From NCBI RefSeq assembly GCF_000585375.1, contig NZ_KK073874.1, forward strand, positions 1,240,001 through 1,304,000: a stretch of DNA of 64,000 bases, written 5' to 3'. Shown here piece after piece: positions 34,316-44,135 of this stretch. The translations under genes and the position numbers were made by a program. The stretch comes from Cryptosporangium arvum DSM 44712. GTDB taxonomy: Bacteria; Actinomycetota; Actinomycetes; Mycobacteriales; Cryptosporangiaceae. Below the pieces are notes generated by a model, which was given only the letters and a program-made list of their open reading frames with translations, made no database searches and was not told the DNA's origin. Every line of letters begins with the position of its first letter. The stretch's first letter is position 1.

Positions 34316-35143
34316 GTGACAGACGCGCCAATCGGGATTTTCGACTCAGGGGTCGGCGGACTCACGGTGGCGCGTGCGGTGCTCGACCAGTTGCCGAACG
34401 AGCAGTTGGTCTACGTCGGCGACACGGCGCACGTGCCGTACGGGCCGCGTCCGATCGCGCAGGTACGCCGATTCGCGCTGGAGGTGCTCGACCACCTGGT
34501 CGAGCAGGACGTGAAGATGCTCGTCATCGCGTGCAACAGCGCGTCGGCGGCCTGCCTGCGCGACGCCAGGGAGCGCTACCGGGTGCCGGTGGTGGAGGTG
34601 GTGCTCCCGGCGGTGCGGCGGGCCGCCGCGGCCACCCGCAACGGCCGGGTGGGCGTGATCGGCACCAGGGCGACGATCACCAGCGGCGCGTACCAGGACA
34701 TGTTCGCGGCGGCACCCGGCGTCACCGTGACCGGCGTCGCCTGCCCGGAGTTCGTCTCGTTCGTCGAGCGCGGCGTCACCAGCGGCAGGCAACTGCTCGG
34801 CCTCGCACAGGCGTATTTGGAACCGCTGCAGCGTGCCGAGGTCGACACGCTCGTGCTGGGGTGCACACACTACCCCTTGTTGACCGGAGTGATCAGTCTG
34901 GTGATGGGGGACGGAGTCACGCTGGTGTCGAGCGCGGACGAGACCGCGAAGGACGTGTACCGGGCGCTCACCGAACACGACCTTCTCCGCGGTGACGACG
35001 CGGGACCGCCCCGCCATCGCTTCCTGGCGACCGGGGATCCCGAGCCGTTCGCGCGCCTCGGCCGCCGGTTCCTGGGGCCGGAAGCCTCCGTGGTGTCGTC
35101 CCTTACGCTGCCCGCAGCCGCATCGTTGGAGGTGGCCGGATGA
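34316..35143 (+). CDS. murI: Glutamate racemase
   Basis: A 275-residue cofactor-independent racemase giving D-glutamate for peptidoglycan. The two catalytic cysteines are visible in [12 protein letters not shown] and [11 protein letters not shown]; the N-terminal [16 protein letters not shown] is diagnostic. GTG 34316 is the start. It is followed by the Rv1339-like gene with a 4-base ATGA overlap, the same order as Rv1338-Rv1339 in M. tuberculosis. Confidence 0.97.
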   Translation: MTDAPIGIFDSGVGGLTVARAVLDQLPNEQLVYVGDTAHVPYGPRPIAQVRRFALEVLDHLVEQDVKMLVIACNSASAACLRDARERYRVPVVEVVLPAVRRAAAATRNGRVGVIGTRATITSGAYQDMFAAAPGVTVTGVACPEFVSFVERGVTSGRQLLGLAQAYLEPLQRAEVDTLVLGCTHYPLLTGVISLVMGDGVTLVSSADETAKDVYRALTEHDLLRGDDAGPPRHRFLATGDPEPFARLGRRFLGPEASVVSSLTLPAAASLEVAG

Positions 35144-35898
35144 AACTTTCCGTCCTGGGGTGTGCCGGCAGCTTCCCCGGTCCGGATTCCCCGTGCTCGT
35201 CGTACATCGTCGAGGCCGACGGCTTCCGGTTGCTGCTCGACTTCGGCAACGGGGCGATGGGCGCGCTCCAGCGGCACCCGGCCGGTTTGCACGGCATCGA
35301 CGCGATCATGCTGTCCCACCTGCACTTGGACCACATGACCGACGCCTGCGTCTACATGGTGGTCCGCCGGTACGACCCGGACGGCAAGCACCCGCCGCTA
35401 CCGCTGTACGGCCCGGCCGGCGCCGGGGAGCGCATCGCGTCGATGTACGGCCCGGAGGAGGGCGTCGGAGGCAGCGTCGAGGACGTGTACGACGTGAAGA
35501 CGCTCCAGCCGGGGCGGTTCGCGGTCGGCCCGTTCACGGTGGAGGTGGCCCGCGTCAATCACCCGGTGGAGACGTTCGGCGTCCGCATCGAGCACGGCGA
35601 CACCGCGATGGCGTACTCGGCCGACACCGGGCGCACAGACGCGCTGGTCAAGCTGGCGCGCGACGTCGACCTGTTCCTCTGCGAAGCGTCCTATTTAGAA
35701 GACAAGCCGCACCCGCCGGACCTGCACCTGACCGGCTTCGAGGCCGGCGAGTACGCGACGCAGGCGCACGCGCGCCGGCTGGTGCTCACGCACTTCGTGA
35801 AGGCCTGGGGCGACCCGGAACAGTCGCTGGAGGAGGCCCGGCGGTCGTTCGCCGGTCCCATCGATCTGGCCTACGCGGGCGCGGAGTACTCCATCTGA
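35140..35898 (+). CDS. MBL-fold phosphodiesterase (Rv1339-like)
   Basis: A 252-residue metallo-beta-lactamase-fold protein. The dinuclear metal site motif HLHLDH is in [11 protein letters not shown], with further ligands in [18 protein letters not shown] and LTHFV. By position and sequence it corresponds to M. tuberculosis Rv1339, reported as an atypical class II cAMP phosphodiesterase. It is coupled to murI (ATGA overlap). RNase Z-like activity is the alternative. Confidence 0.88.
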   Translation: MKLSVLGCAGSFPGPDSPCSSYIVEADGFRLLLDFGNGAMGALQRHPAGLHGIDAIMLSHLHLDHMTDACVYMVVRRYDPDGKHPPLPLYGPAGAGERIASMYGPEEGVGGSVEDVYDVKTLQPGRFAVGPFTVEVARVNHPVETFGVRIEHGDTAMAYSADTGRTDALVKLARDVDLFLCEASYLEDKPHPPDLHLTGFEAGEYATQAHARRLVLTHFVKAWGDPEQSLEEARRSFAGPIDLAYAGAEYSI

Positions 35899-35944
35899 CT
35901 CCGCGCCTGCCTCGGGCGACCCGCCACAACCCCGAATCAGGTGG

Positions 35945-36778
35945 TTATGCCACCGAGTTCGGACACCGGGCCATCGCGGTGGTGCGGAACGAGTCCTCGC
36001 TCGCCGATTCGACCAGGACGACGCCTTCGTCCAGGTGGCAGGGGGCCAGCAGCACACCCCGCTCCGCGGCCACCGAGAGCAGCCGGCGGCGGGTCTTCGC
36101 CGCGTCGTCGGTCGCCTCTTCGTACCGGTAGGCCAGCCCCGCGGTGGTCATCTGCCCGCGGTGCACGAACGCGTCCCCGGTGATCAGCAGCGGCCGGTCG
36201 GGGGCGTCGACGAGCAGGCACTGGTGGCCCGGCGTGTGCCCGGGCGCGAGCACCAGGTCCAGCCGCTCGTCCAGCGTCGCCGCGCCGGTGACCTCGACCA
36301 GCAGCTGCGCGTCGACCAGCGGCTTGATGTGGGAGTCGTACAGGTCCTCGTACTCCTCGCCCGATTCGCGCAGCCACTTCAGCTCCGCGTTCTGCACCAC
36401 GTGCCGCGCGTTGACGAAGTACGGCTTGGGGTCGTCCTCGTCGGCCACGACCCAGCCGATGTGGTCGGGGTGGAGGTGGGTGAGGATCACGTCGGTGATC
36501 TCCTCCGGCTCCACGCCGAGTGCGGCCAGTTCCTCGGGCAGACGCCCGGGCCGGCCGAACCATTCACCGGCCGGAGCCCACTCCGGGCCGATCCCGGCGT
36601 CGACGAGCACAGTCCTGGTCGGTGTACGAACCAGATGGCAATGCACATGCATGGGCCACCGGCCGGTGTTCCCCGCGTCGGGGAAGGCGTCCTCGAGTGG
36701 TTCGGGGAACGTTCCGGCGGCGTCACACAAGGTAGTCACCGTCAGGTCGGCACCCAACCTGAGCGTGTCGGTTGGCAC
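35945..36778 (-). CDS. MBL-fold metallohydrolase (quorum-quenching lactonase-like)
   Basis: A 277-residue protein with the motif LTHLHPDHIGW, a downstream APGHTPGHQ and ITGDAFVHRG, so the dinuclear zinc site is complete. The subfamily includes AHL lactonases and similar hydrolases; the substrate is not known. GTG 36778 is chosen because GGAGGTGA is directly upstream; the frame stays open to 36943. It is transcribed against its neighbours and interrupts the conserved murI-rph order. Confidence 0.85.
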   Translation of the reverse strand: MPTDTLRLGADLTVTTLCDAAGTFPEPLEDAFPDAGNTGRWPMHVHCHLVRTPTRTVLVDAGIGPEWAPAGEWFGRPGRLPEELAALGVEPEEITDVILTHLHPDHIGWVVADEDDPKPYFVNARHVVQNAELKWLRESGEEYEDLYDSHIKPLVDAQLLVEVTGAATLDERLDLVLAPGHTPGHQCLLVDAPDRPLLITGDAFVHRGQMTTAGLAYRYEEATDDAAKTRRRLLSVAAERGVLLAPCHLDEGVVLVESASEDSFRTTAMARCPNSVA

Positions 36779-36960
36779 GTCACCTCCGCTGTCCGGGCGA
36801 TCACTGCGACAACCCGGTGGGAGCCATCCTGCCTCGTCGCCGGTCGTAGCGCACAGAAGGTAGCCGACTTGGTGGTCGGAGGACACCTTTGGCCGGTAGT
36901 TCCCCTCCCGGCCATCCGGAGGTGACCAGGGGAAAAGCCGCACTCCTCACGCTGACTGGC

Positions 36961-38088
36961 ATGCGTGTCGCGATCATCACGGAGTCGTATCCGCCGGACG
37001 TCAACGGGGTCGCCCACTCGGTGCTGCGTACGGTCGAGCACCTGCTCGCCCGTGGGCACGAGCCGATGGTCGTGGCACCCACCTCGCTGGGTGAGCCCCG
37101 GTCCGCCCTGCCCGACATCCCCGTCGTGCGGGTGCCGAGCGTCGGGCTGCCCGGATACCCGAGTTTCCGGGTGGGGCTGCCCACCCGGCGGGTGGCGGGT
37201 GCGCTGCACCGCTTCCGCCCGGACGTGGTCCACCTGGCGTCGCCGTTCGCGCTGGCCGCCCAGGGCGCGTTCGCCGCCGCGCGCCAAGGGCTTCCCGCCG
37301 TGGCGATCTACCAGACCGACGTGCCGGGCTTCGCCGGCTTCTACAAGCTCGGGGCCGGACGCGCGGCCGCGTGGCGCTGGTTGCGCCGGGTGCACGGGGT
37401 GACCGCGCGGACGCTGGCGCCGTCGAGCGCGACCGCGACCGAGCTCGCCGCCCACGGCATCGGCCCGGTGCAGCTCTGGCCCCGGGGAGTCGACGCGGTG
37501 CGCTTCGACCCCGGGAAACGGTCGTCGGACCGGTTCGGCACCGACGAGATCGTCGTCGGATACGTGGGCCGGTTGGCGCCCGAGAAGCGGGTGGATCTGC
37601 TGGAGCCGGTGACGCAACTTCCCGGCGTCCGCGTCGTCGTCATCGGGGACGGGCCGGCGCGGTCCGCGTTGGAGCGGCAGATGCCGCGGGCGCACTTCCT
37701 CGGCGAGGTGGTCGGCGAGGACCTGGCGACCGCGTTCGCGAGCCTCGACGTCTTCGTGCACACCGGCGCCCACGAGACGTTCTGCCAGACCGTCCAGGAG
37801 GCGATGGCCTCCGGGGTGCCCGTGGTGGCGCCGGCCGCCGGTGGGCCGGTGGACCTGGTGCGCTCGGGCGTGACCGGCTACCTGGTGACGCCGGACGACC
37901 CCGGCGCGTACCTGGCCGCGGTGCGCGAGCTCGTCGCGGACGCGTCGTTGCGCCGGGAGTTCGGGGCGGCGGGGCGCGCGGCCGTGGCCGGGCGGAGCTG
38001 GGCCGCGGTCGGCGACGCGCTGATCGGCCACTACCGGGACGTCGTGCGGGGCTCGTCGATCGCCGCTCCGGTGGAGCGGGCCGCGTGA
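36961..38088 (+). CDS. GT4 glycosyltransferase, MgtA/PimB-like
   Basis: A 375-residue GT-B enzyme. The N-terminal VAIITESYPPDVNGVAHSV binds acceptor; the C-terminal donor site has VGYVGRLAPEKRVDLL and the EX7E-type HTGAHETFCQTVQEAMASG. Closest in style to mycobacterial MgtA (alpha-mannosyltransferase on glycolipids), but the sugar and acceptor are inferred. It is coupled by GTGA to a second GT4. Confidence 0.87.
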   Translation: MRVAIITESYPPDVNGVAHSVLRTVEHLLARGHEPMVVAPTSLGEPRSALPDIPVVRVPSVGLPGYPSFRVGLPTRRVAGALHRFRPDVVHLASPFALAAQGAFAAARQGLPAVAIYQTDVPGFAGFYKLGAGRAAAWRWLRRVHGVTARTLAPSSATATELAAHGIGPVQLWPRGVDAVRFDPGKRSSDRFGTDEIVVGYVGRLAPEKRVDLLEPVTQLPGVRVVVIGDGPARSALERQMPRAHFLGEVVGEDLATAFASLDVFVHTGAHETFCQTVQEAMASGVPVVAPAAGGPVDLVRSGVTGYLVTPDDPGAYLAAVRELVADASLRREFGAAGRAAVAGRSWAAVGDALIGHYRDVVRGSSIAAPVERAA

Positions 38089-39248
38089 GGATCGTCCGAC
38101 TGGCGAATTTTGTCGGACCGCGGTCGGGCGGGTTGCGTACCGCGCTCCACGAACTCGGCCGGGGATACCGGGCCGAGGGACACGACCCGGTGCTGATCGT
38201 GCCGGGGCCCCGGTTCACCGACGAGGACACCCCGCAGGGCCGGGTGATCACGCTGCCCGGCCCGACCGTGCCGTGGATGGGCGGCTACCGCGTCGTGCTG
38301 GGGCGGCGGCGGCTGATCACCGTGCTCGACGAGCTCCGTCCGGACCGGCTCGAGGTCTCCGACCGCACGACGCTGCGCTGGACCGGCGCTTGGGCCCGGC
38401 GGCGCGGTGTGCCGTCGTTGATGGTGTCGCACGAGAACGCGACCGCGCTGCTCGGCCTGGCGCTGCCGCGCTGGGCGCCGGTCCGCCGGATCGCCGACGC
38501 GCTCAACGAACGGACCGTGAGCACCTACGACACCGTGGTCGCGACCACCGCGTTCGCCGCGGCCGAATTCCGCCGGATCGGCGCGACCAGCCTGGTCACG
38601 GTGCCGCTCGGCGTCGATCTCGCGCGGTTCCATCCGGGTCTGCACTCGGCCGCTCTGCGTGGCACGCTGGCCCGGCCGAGCGAGCTGCTGCTGGTCCACT
38701 GTGGGCGGCTCTCGCCCGAGAAGAAGGTCGAGCGTTCGGTGGACGCGCTGGCGGCGTTGCGGTCGCGTGGCGTCCCCGCCGTGCTCGTCGTGGTGGGGGA
38801 CGGGCCGCGACGGTCCGCACTGGAGCGCCGGGCCCGCGGCCTGCCGGTGAAGTTCCTGGGCTTCGTGCCCGACCGCGACCTCGTCGCGCAGCTGCTGGCC
38901 ACCGCCGACGCCGTGCTCGCGCCCGGCCCCGCGGAGACGTTCGGCCTGGCGGCGCTGGAAGCGATGGCCTGCGGGACGCCTGTCGTCGCGGCCGGTGACG
39001 GTGCGCTCGGCGAGGTCGTCGGCGACGCCGGGGTGGCGGTCTCCCAGGGCACCGGGGTCCGCTTCGCGGAGGCGGTGCTGGAGCTGGCCGCGCGTCCGGA
39101 GGCCGACCGGCGGGCCGCCGCGCGGTTCCGGGCGCAGCGCTTCGACTGGGCGACGGCGGTGAGCGGGATGCTCGCCGCGCACGGGCTCGAAGGGGGTGTG
39201 GAGTCGTGGTCGGGGACATTCGCTTCGCGGCCCTCGGCGACTCGGTGA
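38085..39248 (+). CDS. GT4 glycosyltransferase
   Basis: A 387-residue GT-B enzyme, a diverged partner of the preceding gene. It starts RIVRLANFVGPRSGGLRTAL and has LVHCGRLSPEKKVERSVDAL and the donor motif GPAETFGLAALEAMACG. GTG 38085 overlaps the previous stop. Two coupled GT4 genes followed by an SGNH hydrolase suggest a small envelope glycoconjugate pathway (sugar transfer followed by acyl removal or addition); this is inference. Confidence 0.87.
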   Translation: MRIVRLANFVGPRSGGLRTALHELGRGYRAEGHDPVLIVPGPRFTDEDTPQGRVITLPGPTVPWMGGYRVVLGRRRLITVLDELRPDRLEVSDRTTLRWTGAWARRRGVPSLMVSHENATALLGLALPRWAPVRRIADALNERTVSTYDTVVATTAFAAAEFRRIGATSLVTVPLGVDLARFHPGLHSAALRGTLARPSELLLVHCGRLSPEKKVERSVDALAALRSRGVPAVLVVVGDGPRRSALERRARGLPVKFLGFVPDRDLVAQLLATADAVLAPGPAETFGLAALEAMACGTPVVAAGDGALGEVVGDAGVAVSQGTGVRFAEAVLELAARPEADRRAAARFRAQRFDWATAVSGMLAAHGLEGGVESWSGTFASRPSATR

Positions 39249-40012
39249 CCGAGGGGCTCGGTGATCCGCGACCGGGCGGCGGGTGGCGTGGGTGGGCGGC
39301 GTTGCTCGCCGAGGGATGGTCGTCCTCGGCGTTCGTCAACTACGCCGCCAGCGGGGCCACCACGGCCCGGGTGCTCGACGAGCAACTGCCGTCGGCGCTG
39401 GCGTTCCGGCCCACGGTGGCGAGCGTGGTCGTCGGCGTGAACGACGTCCTGCGGCCCGGGTTCGACGCCGCGGCGATCGAGGCCAGGCTCGACCACGTCG
39501 TCGGGTCGCTGTGCGCGTCCGGCGCCGTGGTGCTGACCGCGCGGATGCCCGACCCGGGCCGGATGCTGCGGTTACCCGGGGCGCTGCGTCGCCCGCTCGG
39601 CCGGCGCACGCTCGAACTCAACGGCGCGGTGCAGTCGGTGGCCGAGCGCCACCGCACCGTGCACGTCGACCTGGCCGACCACCCGGCGGTCGCCGACCGG
39701 GCGGCGTGGCACGTGGACCGGCTGCACCCGAACGAGCGCGGGCACCGGGTGGTGGCCCGCGAGTTCGCCGGTGCGCTAAGCGCCCGGGGCCTGCCGGTCG
39801 AGCGGATGCCGTCCGCCGAGCCGGGCGGCGGGCGGTCCACCCGGCCGTTCGAGCACGTCTGGTGGCTGGCCACGAAGGGCACCGGGTGGGTGATCGACCG
39901 GGGTACGGACCTGGTGCCCCATCTGCTGGGGATGGCGGCGCGCGAATTCTGGTCGGCGGTGCGCTCGCGTCGCCGCGACGGGGGCGAGCCCGGGTACCCG
40001 AACGGGGGATAG
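39206..40012 (+). CDS. SGNH/GDSL hydrolase
   Basis: A 268-residue esterase of the SGNH family. Block [15 protein letters not shown] carries the nucleophile (S13), block III is [12 protein letters not shown], and block V holds the Asp/His pair in [12 protein letters not shown]. No signal peptide is visible, so it is cytoplasmic or exported by an unrecognised route. GTG 39206 overlaps the second glycosyltransferase by 43 bases. The C-terminal 80 residues are an unassigned extension. Confidence 0.85.
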   Translation: MVGDIRFAALGDSVTEGLGDPRPGGGWRGWAALLAEGWSSSAFVNYAASGATTARVLDEQLPSALAFRPTVASVVVGVNDVLRPGFDAAAIEARLDHVVGSLCASGAVVLTARMPDPGRMLRLPGALRRPLGRRTLELNGAVQSVAERHRTVHVDLADHPAVADRAAWHVDRLHPNERGHRVVAREFAGALSARGLPVERMPSAEPGGGRSTRPFEHVWWLATKGTGWVIDRGTDLVPHLLGMAAREFWSAVRSRRRDGGEPGYPNGG

Positions 40013-40022
40013 GCTGCCGCCC

Positions 40023-40781
40023 ATGACGGACTCCTCCACCGTGTTCACGATCGGTAACCGGCCCGACGGCCGGGTCGCCGACGCGCTCCGCCCGGTCTCG
40101 TTCGAACGTGGTTGGTCCGACCATGCCGAGGGGTCGGTGCTCGTCGAGTTCGGCCGTACCCGGGTGCTCTGCACGGCCAGCGTGGTCGAGGGTGTTCCGC
40201 GGTGGCGCAAGGGCAGCGGCCTGGGCTGGGTCACGGCCGAGTACGCGATGCTCCCGCGGGCCACCCACACCCGTGGCGACCGCGAGTCGGTGAAGGGCCG
40301 CATCGGCGGCCGCACCCACGAGATCTCCCGGCTAATCGGGCGGTCCTTGCGGGCCTGCCTGGACCTCAAGGCGTTGGGCGAGAACACGATCACGCTCGAC
40401 TGCGACGTGCTGCAGGCCGACGGCGGCACCCGTACCGCGGCCATCACCGGCGCGTACGTGGCCCTGGCCGACGCGGTGCAGTGGCTGGCCTCGCGCCACG
40501 CGCTGGCGGCGTCGCCCAAGAAGGCGTTGAAGAACTCGGTCGCGGCGGTGAGCGTCGGCATCATCGACGGTGAGGCCCGGCTCGACCTCAACTACGACGA
40601 GGACGTCAAGGCCGGCGTCGACATGAACGTGGTCTGCACCGGCTCCGGTGACTTCGTCGAGGTGCAGGGCACCGGTGAGGCGATCACGTTCGGTCGCGAC
40701 CAGCTGGACGCGCTGCTCGACCTCGCGGTCGCGGGCTGCACCGAGCTGGCGGCTCTTCAGCAGAAGGCGTTGGATTCGTGA
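40023..40781 (+). CDS. rph: Ribonuclease PH
   Basis: A 252-residue phosphorolytic 3' exoribonuclease that trims tRNA precursors. Landmarks are [59 protein letters not shown] and [17 protein letters not shown] with active-site acids. It is coupled to rdgB by GTGA, as rphA-Rv1341 in mycobacteria. Confidence 0.96.
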   Translation: MTDSSTVFTIGNRPDGRVADALRPVSFERGWSDHAEGSVLVEFGRTRVLCTASVVEGVPRWRKGSGLGWVTAEYAMLPRATHTRGDRESVKGRIGGRTHEISRLIGRSLRACLDLKALGENTITLDCDVLQADGGTRTAAITGAYVALADAVQWLASRHALAASPKKALKNSVAAVSVGIIDGEARLDLNYDEDVKAGVDMNVVCTGSGDFVEVQGTGEAITFGRDQLDALLDLAVAGCTELAALQQKALDS

Positions 40782-41392
40782 GCCTGACGCGAGTGGTGCT
40801 GGCCAGCCGCAACGCGAAGAAGATCGCCGAGCTGCGGCGGATCCTCGCGGTGGCGGTGCCGCAGGTCGAGGTCGTCGGCCTCGACGAGGTGCCGCCCTAC
40901 CCGGAGACCGTCGAGGACGGCGCGACGTTCGCGGAGAACGCGCTGCTCAAGGCACGTGAGGCGGCGGAGGTGTCTGGCCTGCCGGCGATCGCGGACGACT
41001 CCGGGATCGCGGTCGACGCGCTCAACGGGATGCCCGGTGTGCTCTCGGCCCGCTGGGCCGGCAAGCCCAAGAGCGACGAGCGGAACCTGCGGCTGGTGCT
41101 GGAGCAGGTCGAGGACCTGCCCGACACGAGGCTGGGTGCGGCGTTCGTGTGCGCGGCCGCGCTCGTGCTGCCCGGTGGCGAAGAGCACGTCGTCGAGGGA
41201 CGCATGGAGGGCTCGCTGATCCGGGAGCCGCGGGGGACGAACGGGTTCGGTTACGACCCGATCTTCGTCCCCTCCGGCTCGGTGCTGACCAGCGCGGAGA
41301 TGACGCCGGCCGACAAGGACGCGATCAGCCACCGGGGGAAGGCGTTCCGGTCCCTGGCCGAGGTACTGGCCACCTCGTTGACGTCGGCTTGA
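40778..41392 (+). CDS. rdgB: XTP/dITP pyrophosphatase
   Basis: A 204-residue HAM1/RdgB enzyme hydrolysing ITP, dITP and XTP to prevent their use in nucleic acids. Motifs are [49 protein letters not shown] and [13 protein letters not shown] 40778 overlaps the rph stop. Confidence 0.96.
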   Translation: MSLTRVVLASRNAKKIAELRRILAVAVPQVEVVGLDEVPPYPETVEDGATFAENALLKAREAAEVSGLPAIADDSGIAVDALNGMPGVLSARWAGKPKSDERNLRLVLEQVEDLPDTRLGAAFVCAAALVLPGGEEHVVEGRMEGSLIREPRGTNGFGYDPIFVPSGSVLTSAEMTPADKDAISHRGKAFRSLAEVLATSLTSA

Positions 41393-41473
41393 CGCGTTCG
41401 TCACTTTTCGGCAATCACGATCGGGGTTACTCAGGGGATTGCAGCCGTCCCCGACCCCGATTGGAGTCCGTTC

Positions 41474-42664
41474 GTGTTCGACGAGCTGCCTGATGCCGTC
41501 GTCACTCTGGTGACCGCGGCGGTGAGCGTGCTCGTCGCGCTCGTCGTCGTCCAGATCATTCACGTGGTGGTACGTCGGCTGGGCCGGCGCGCGCCCTTGT
41601 TCGCGCAGGTCGCCGCCCGGCTGCACCGGCCGGTCCAGTGCCTGGCGGCGGTGCTCGCCGTGCAGGGCTCGCTGCACGCGACCACGGCCCGCGGTGACTG
41701 GCGCGGACCTTTACTGCACGCGATCACGGTGCTGGTGATCGCGTCGGTCGCCTGGGTCGTCGGTGCGCTGCTGGTGATCCTGGAGGACGCGGCGCTGTCG
41801 CGATTCCGCACCGACGTGGAGAACAACAAGCGCAACCGCCGGGTGCACACCCAGATCATGGTCGTGCGGCGGGTCACGGTCGCGGTGGTGGTCGTCGTCG
41901 CGGTCGGCGCGGTGCTCGTGACGTTCCCGACCGCCCGGGCCGCCGGTGCGTCGCTGCTGGCCTCCGCCGGTATCGCCGGTGTCGTGGCCGGGCTCGCCGC
42001 CCAGTCGGTGCTCGGCAACGTCTTCGCCGGTGTCCAGCTGGCCTTCAGCGACGAGCTGCGCATCGACGACGTCGTCGTGGTCGAGGGCGAATGGGGCCGG
42101 GTCGAGGACATCACGCTCAGCTACGTCGTGCTGCACCTCTGGGACGACCGGCGATTGACGTTGCCGACCTCGTACTTCACGACCAAGCCGTTCCAGAACT
42201 GGACCCGGAACGAGTCCGCGCTGCTCGGCGCGGTCGAGATCGACGTCGACTGGGCCGTGCCCACCGAGGAGATGCGTCGCGAGCTGCGTCACGTCTGCGA
42301 GGGCACCGACCTGTGGGACGGCCGGGCCTGCGTGTTCCAGGTGACCGACGCGATCGGCGGCATGGTGCGGGTGCGTGCCCTGGTGACCGCGCGCGACGCC
42401 CCCACGCTGTTCGACCTGCGGTGCCACGTGCGCGAGCGGCTGGTGCAGTGGCTGCGTGAGAACTACCCGGAGGCGTTGCCGCGCTCGCGGGCCGACGTCA
42501 CCGGGATCCCCGGTGTGCGCATCGACAAGGTCGAGAACCTGAACGGGCGCGATCTCGGGCCCGCTGCGGTCGCCGACGCGCCCGACGACGCCCGCGTCTT
42601 CAGCGGCTCCGCCGACGGACGCGAGCGCAACGCCGCCTTCGCCGGCCGGTCCGAGGACACCTGA
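41474..42664 (+). CDS. MscS-family mechanosensitive channel
   Basis: A 396-residue membrane protein with four hydrophobic helices and the pore helix AAGASLLASAGIAGVVAGLAAQSV, followed by the MscS beta domain (GNVFAGVQLAFSDELRIDDVVVVEGEWGRVEDI) and LPTSYFTTKPFQNWTR. It opens under membrane tension to release solutes. GTG 41474 is the start. The C-terminal 50 residues are acidic and variable. Confidence 0.93.
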   Translation: MFDELPDAVVTLVTAAVSVLVALVVVQIIHVVVRRLGRRAPLFAQVAARLHRPVQCLAAVLAVQGSLHATTARGDWRGPLLHAITVLVIASVAWVVGALLVILEDAALSRFRTDVENNKRNRRVHTQIMVVRRVTVAVVVVVAVGAVLVTFPTARAAGASLLASAGIAGVVAGLAAQSVLGNVFAGVQLAFSDELRIDDVVVVEGEWGRVEDITLSYVVLHLWDDRRLTLPTSYFTTKPFQNWTRNESALLGAVEIDVDWAVPTEEMRRELRHVCEGTDLWDGRACVFQVTDAIGGMVRVRALVTARDAPTLFDLRCHVRERLVQWLRENYPEALPRSRADVTGIPGVRIDKVENLNGRDLGPAAVADAPDDARVFSGSADGRERNAAFAGRSEDT

Positions 42665-42749
42665 CGGGTTCGCCACCTCCATCGGTAGGGCGCGCGTTTG
42701 CTCTCGATGCCCAGCGGTCACAATGGCACCGGCTACGGAGGGAGACCCG

Positions 42750-42965
42750 ATGTCGGACGGCCTGCGGACGGTGCTGTACTGGCTCAGCGCCGGCATGGGG
42801 GTGGTAGGCCTCGCGCTGATCGTGTTAGCGCTGCTCCAGGGCGCTTTCCGGAGCCGCGTGCAGGAGACGACGCCGTGGCGCGTGACGTCGCTGGCGATCC
42901 TGCTGCTGGCGGCGGGCGTCACGGTGGCGGCCATCGCTTTCATCTGGCCCCACCCACCCGAGTAG
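42750..42965 (+). CDS. Small membrane protein, two helices
   Basis: A 71-residue protein with two hydrophobic segments (about residues 8-32 and 45-66) joined by a basic loop (FRSRVQETTPWR). GGAGGGAGA precedes ATG 42750. Not recognised. It may be co-transcribed with the 38-residue gene 11 bases downstream. Confidence 0.6.
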   Translation: MSDGLRTVLYWLSAGMGVVGLALIVLALLQGAFRSRVQETTPWRVTSLAILLLAAGVTVAAIAFIWPHPPE

Positions 42966-42976
42966 GTTCTCCCCCC

Positions 42977-43093
42977 ATGGGTGGACTGAAGCCGTGGCAT
43001 GTCCTGGCGTCGCTGTGCTGCTTACTGATCCTCGGCGGAGGCGTAGCCGGCCTCATCGCCGCCGTGACGTACTCCAGCCGCCGCAAGCGCTAG
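42977..43093 (+). CDS. 38-residue single-pass membrane protein with a TatA-like N-terminus
   Basis: Begins MGGLKPWHVLASLCCLLIL, very like the N-terminus of mycobacterial-type TatA/TatE, then a Gly-rich helix and a basic end (SSRRKR). It lacks the amphipathic helix (FGxKKLPD) that defines TatA, so it is not a working translocase subunit by itself. Start ATG 42977; no clear ribosome-binding site, so translation may depend on the upstream gene. Confidence 0.5.
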   Translation: MGGLKPWHVLASLCCLLILGGGVAGLIAAVTYSSRRKR

Positions 43094-43110
43094 CGGCACC
43101 GAGCCACCTG

Positions 43111-43151
43111 AGCCGCCGCGAGCGGCGGCTCCGGGTGCTTATCCGCACCCG
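43111..43151 (+). terminator. Tandem hairpins, probable terminator
   Basis: Hairpin 1: AGCCGCCG (43111-43118) with CGGCGGCT (43123-43130) and a CGAG tetraloop. Hairpin 2: CGGGTGC (43132-43138) with GCACCCG (43145-43151). Placed 18 bases after the last + gene before the tRNA. There is no U tract. The remaining bases to 43326 show nothing else. Confidence 0.55.
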
Positions 43152-43326
43152 ACGAGCGGCGTCTCACGCATCACGAGCTACCGGGCCAGGGACGGTGGGA
43201 CGCCTTCCCGGCAGCGGGTCGTCGACCCGGAACGCGCTCTCGATCGGCTGACCCGCGTGGACGAGTAGGAGGCCGTCAGCCTGACGGCGCGGCCGTCCGA
43301 CCGGGTGAGGCTGGTGCGGCTGGGGG

Positions 43327-43413
43327 TGGTGCGGGAGGTGGGAGTCGAACCCACATGTCCTTTCGGACACCGGGACCTAAACCCGGCGCGTCTAGCCTTT
43401 CCGCCACTCCCGC
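43327..43413 (-). tRNA. tRNA-Leu (anticodon TAG), CCA encoded
   Basis: A class II tRNA. The acceptor stem GCGGGAG (starting at 43413) pairs with CTCCCGC; the anticodon loop TTTAGGT lies within a CCGGG/CCCGG stem and gives anticodon TAG. A long variable arm (GTGTCC-GAAA-GGACAT) and T-loop GGTTCGACTCC are present. Discriminator A at 43330 is followed by a genomically encoded CCA (43329-43327). It reads CUA/CUN leucine codons, which are rare in such DNA. Confidence 0.95.
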
Positions 43414-43470
43414 TCGGCTGACATCGTACGCACGCCGCCGGCTGCGGGCACGTCGAGCCCGGCCGACCCG

Positions 43471-43947
43471 TCAGTCGAGGCCGAGGTCGCGGCGGAGCTT
43501 CGCCACGTGGCCGGTGGCCTTGACGTTGTACTGGGCCTTTTCGATCTTGCCGTCGGCGTCGATGACGAACGTCGAGCGGATGACGCCGGTGACGGTCTTG
43601 CCGTACATCGTCTTCTCGCCGAAGGCGCCGTACGACGTCAGGACGCTCTTGTCCGGGTCGGAGACCAGCGGGAACGTGAGCGACTCCTTCTCGCGGAACT
43701 TGGCGAGCTTCTCCGGCTTGTCGGGGGAGATGCCGATGACCGCGAGGCCGGCGGCCTTCAGGGAATCGAGGGAGTCGCGGAAGTCGCAGGCCTGCTTGGT
43801 GCAGCCGGGCGTCATCGCCGACGGGTATGCGTACAGGATCACGCGCTGACCGCGCAGGTCGGCGAGGTGTACGGGGTTGCCGTGGTCGTCGGAGAGCTCG
43901 AAGTCGGGGGCGGGGTCGCCGGGAGAGAGGCGTGGCGCGGCAGTCAT
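43471..43947 (-). CDS. bcp: Thioredoxin-dependent peroxiredoxin (BCP/PrxQ)
   Basis: A 158-residue cytoplasmic peroxidase that reduces hydroperoxides. The peroxidatic C49 is in AMTPGCTKQAC, with the resolving C54 five residues later, the PrxQ alpha-2 type. FRDSLDSLKAAGLAVIGIS and SDPDKSVLTSYGAFGEK are family segments. It has its own promoter region facing the nickel/cobalt transporter operon. Confidence 0.94.
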   Translation of the reverse strand: MTAAPRLSPGDPAPDFELSDDHGNPVHLADLRGQRVILYAYPSAMTPGCTKQACDFRDSLDSLKAAGLAVIGISPDKPEKLAKFREKESLTFPLVSDPDKSVLTSYGAFGEKTMYGKTVTGVIRSTFVIDADGKIEKAQYNVKATGHVAKLRRDLGLD

Positions 43948-44042
43948 GCCCAGAGCCTAAGCCGTGCCCTGCGAACCCGTGCTCGGCTGCGGCTCCGTCG
44001 AGCCGTGCCCGTGCCGGAGTGCGCGGCGCGCGGAGCTGGCTA

Positions 44043-44059
44043 TTGCAGGTTAGTTGCAA
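44043..44059 (+). promoter_or_regulatory. Nur-box-like site upstream of cbiM
   Basis: TTGCAG (44043-44048), five bases, then TTGCAA (44054-44059) matches the Streptomyces Nur consensus tTGCaa-N5-ttGCAA. Nur is the nickel-responsive Fur-family repressor. The site lies 76 bases upstream of the preferred cbiM start, a suitable place to block a promoter, and points to nickel rather than cobalt as substrate. Confidence 0.6.
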
Positions 44060-44135
44060 GAGCGGGGATGATGCGTGATGAGTTGTATCGGTCAAGCGAG
44101 GGGGAGCGGTGGAGCCAGCGGGCACACCCGTCGCG

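Noticed and set aside
43947-44135. Cobalamin riboswitch before cbiM
   Set aside because: No B12-box or adenosylcobalamin aptamer consensus is visible in the short leader; a Nur-like box is the better explanation.
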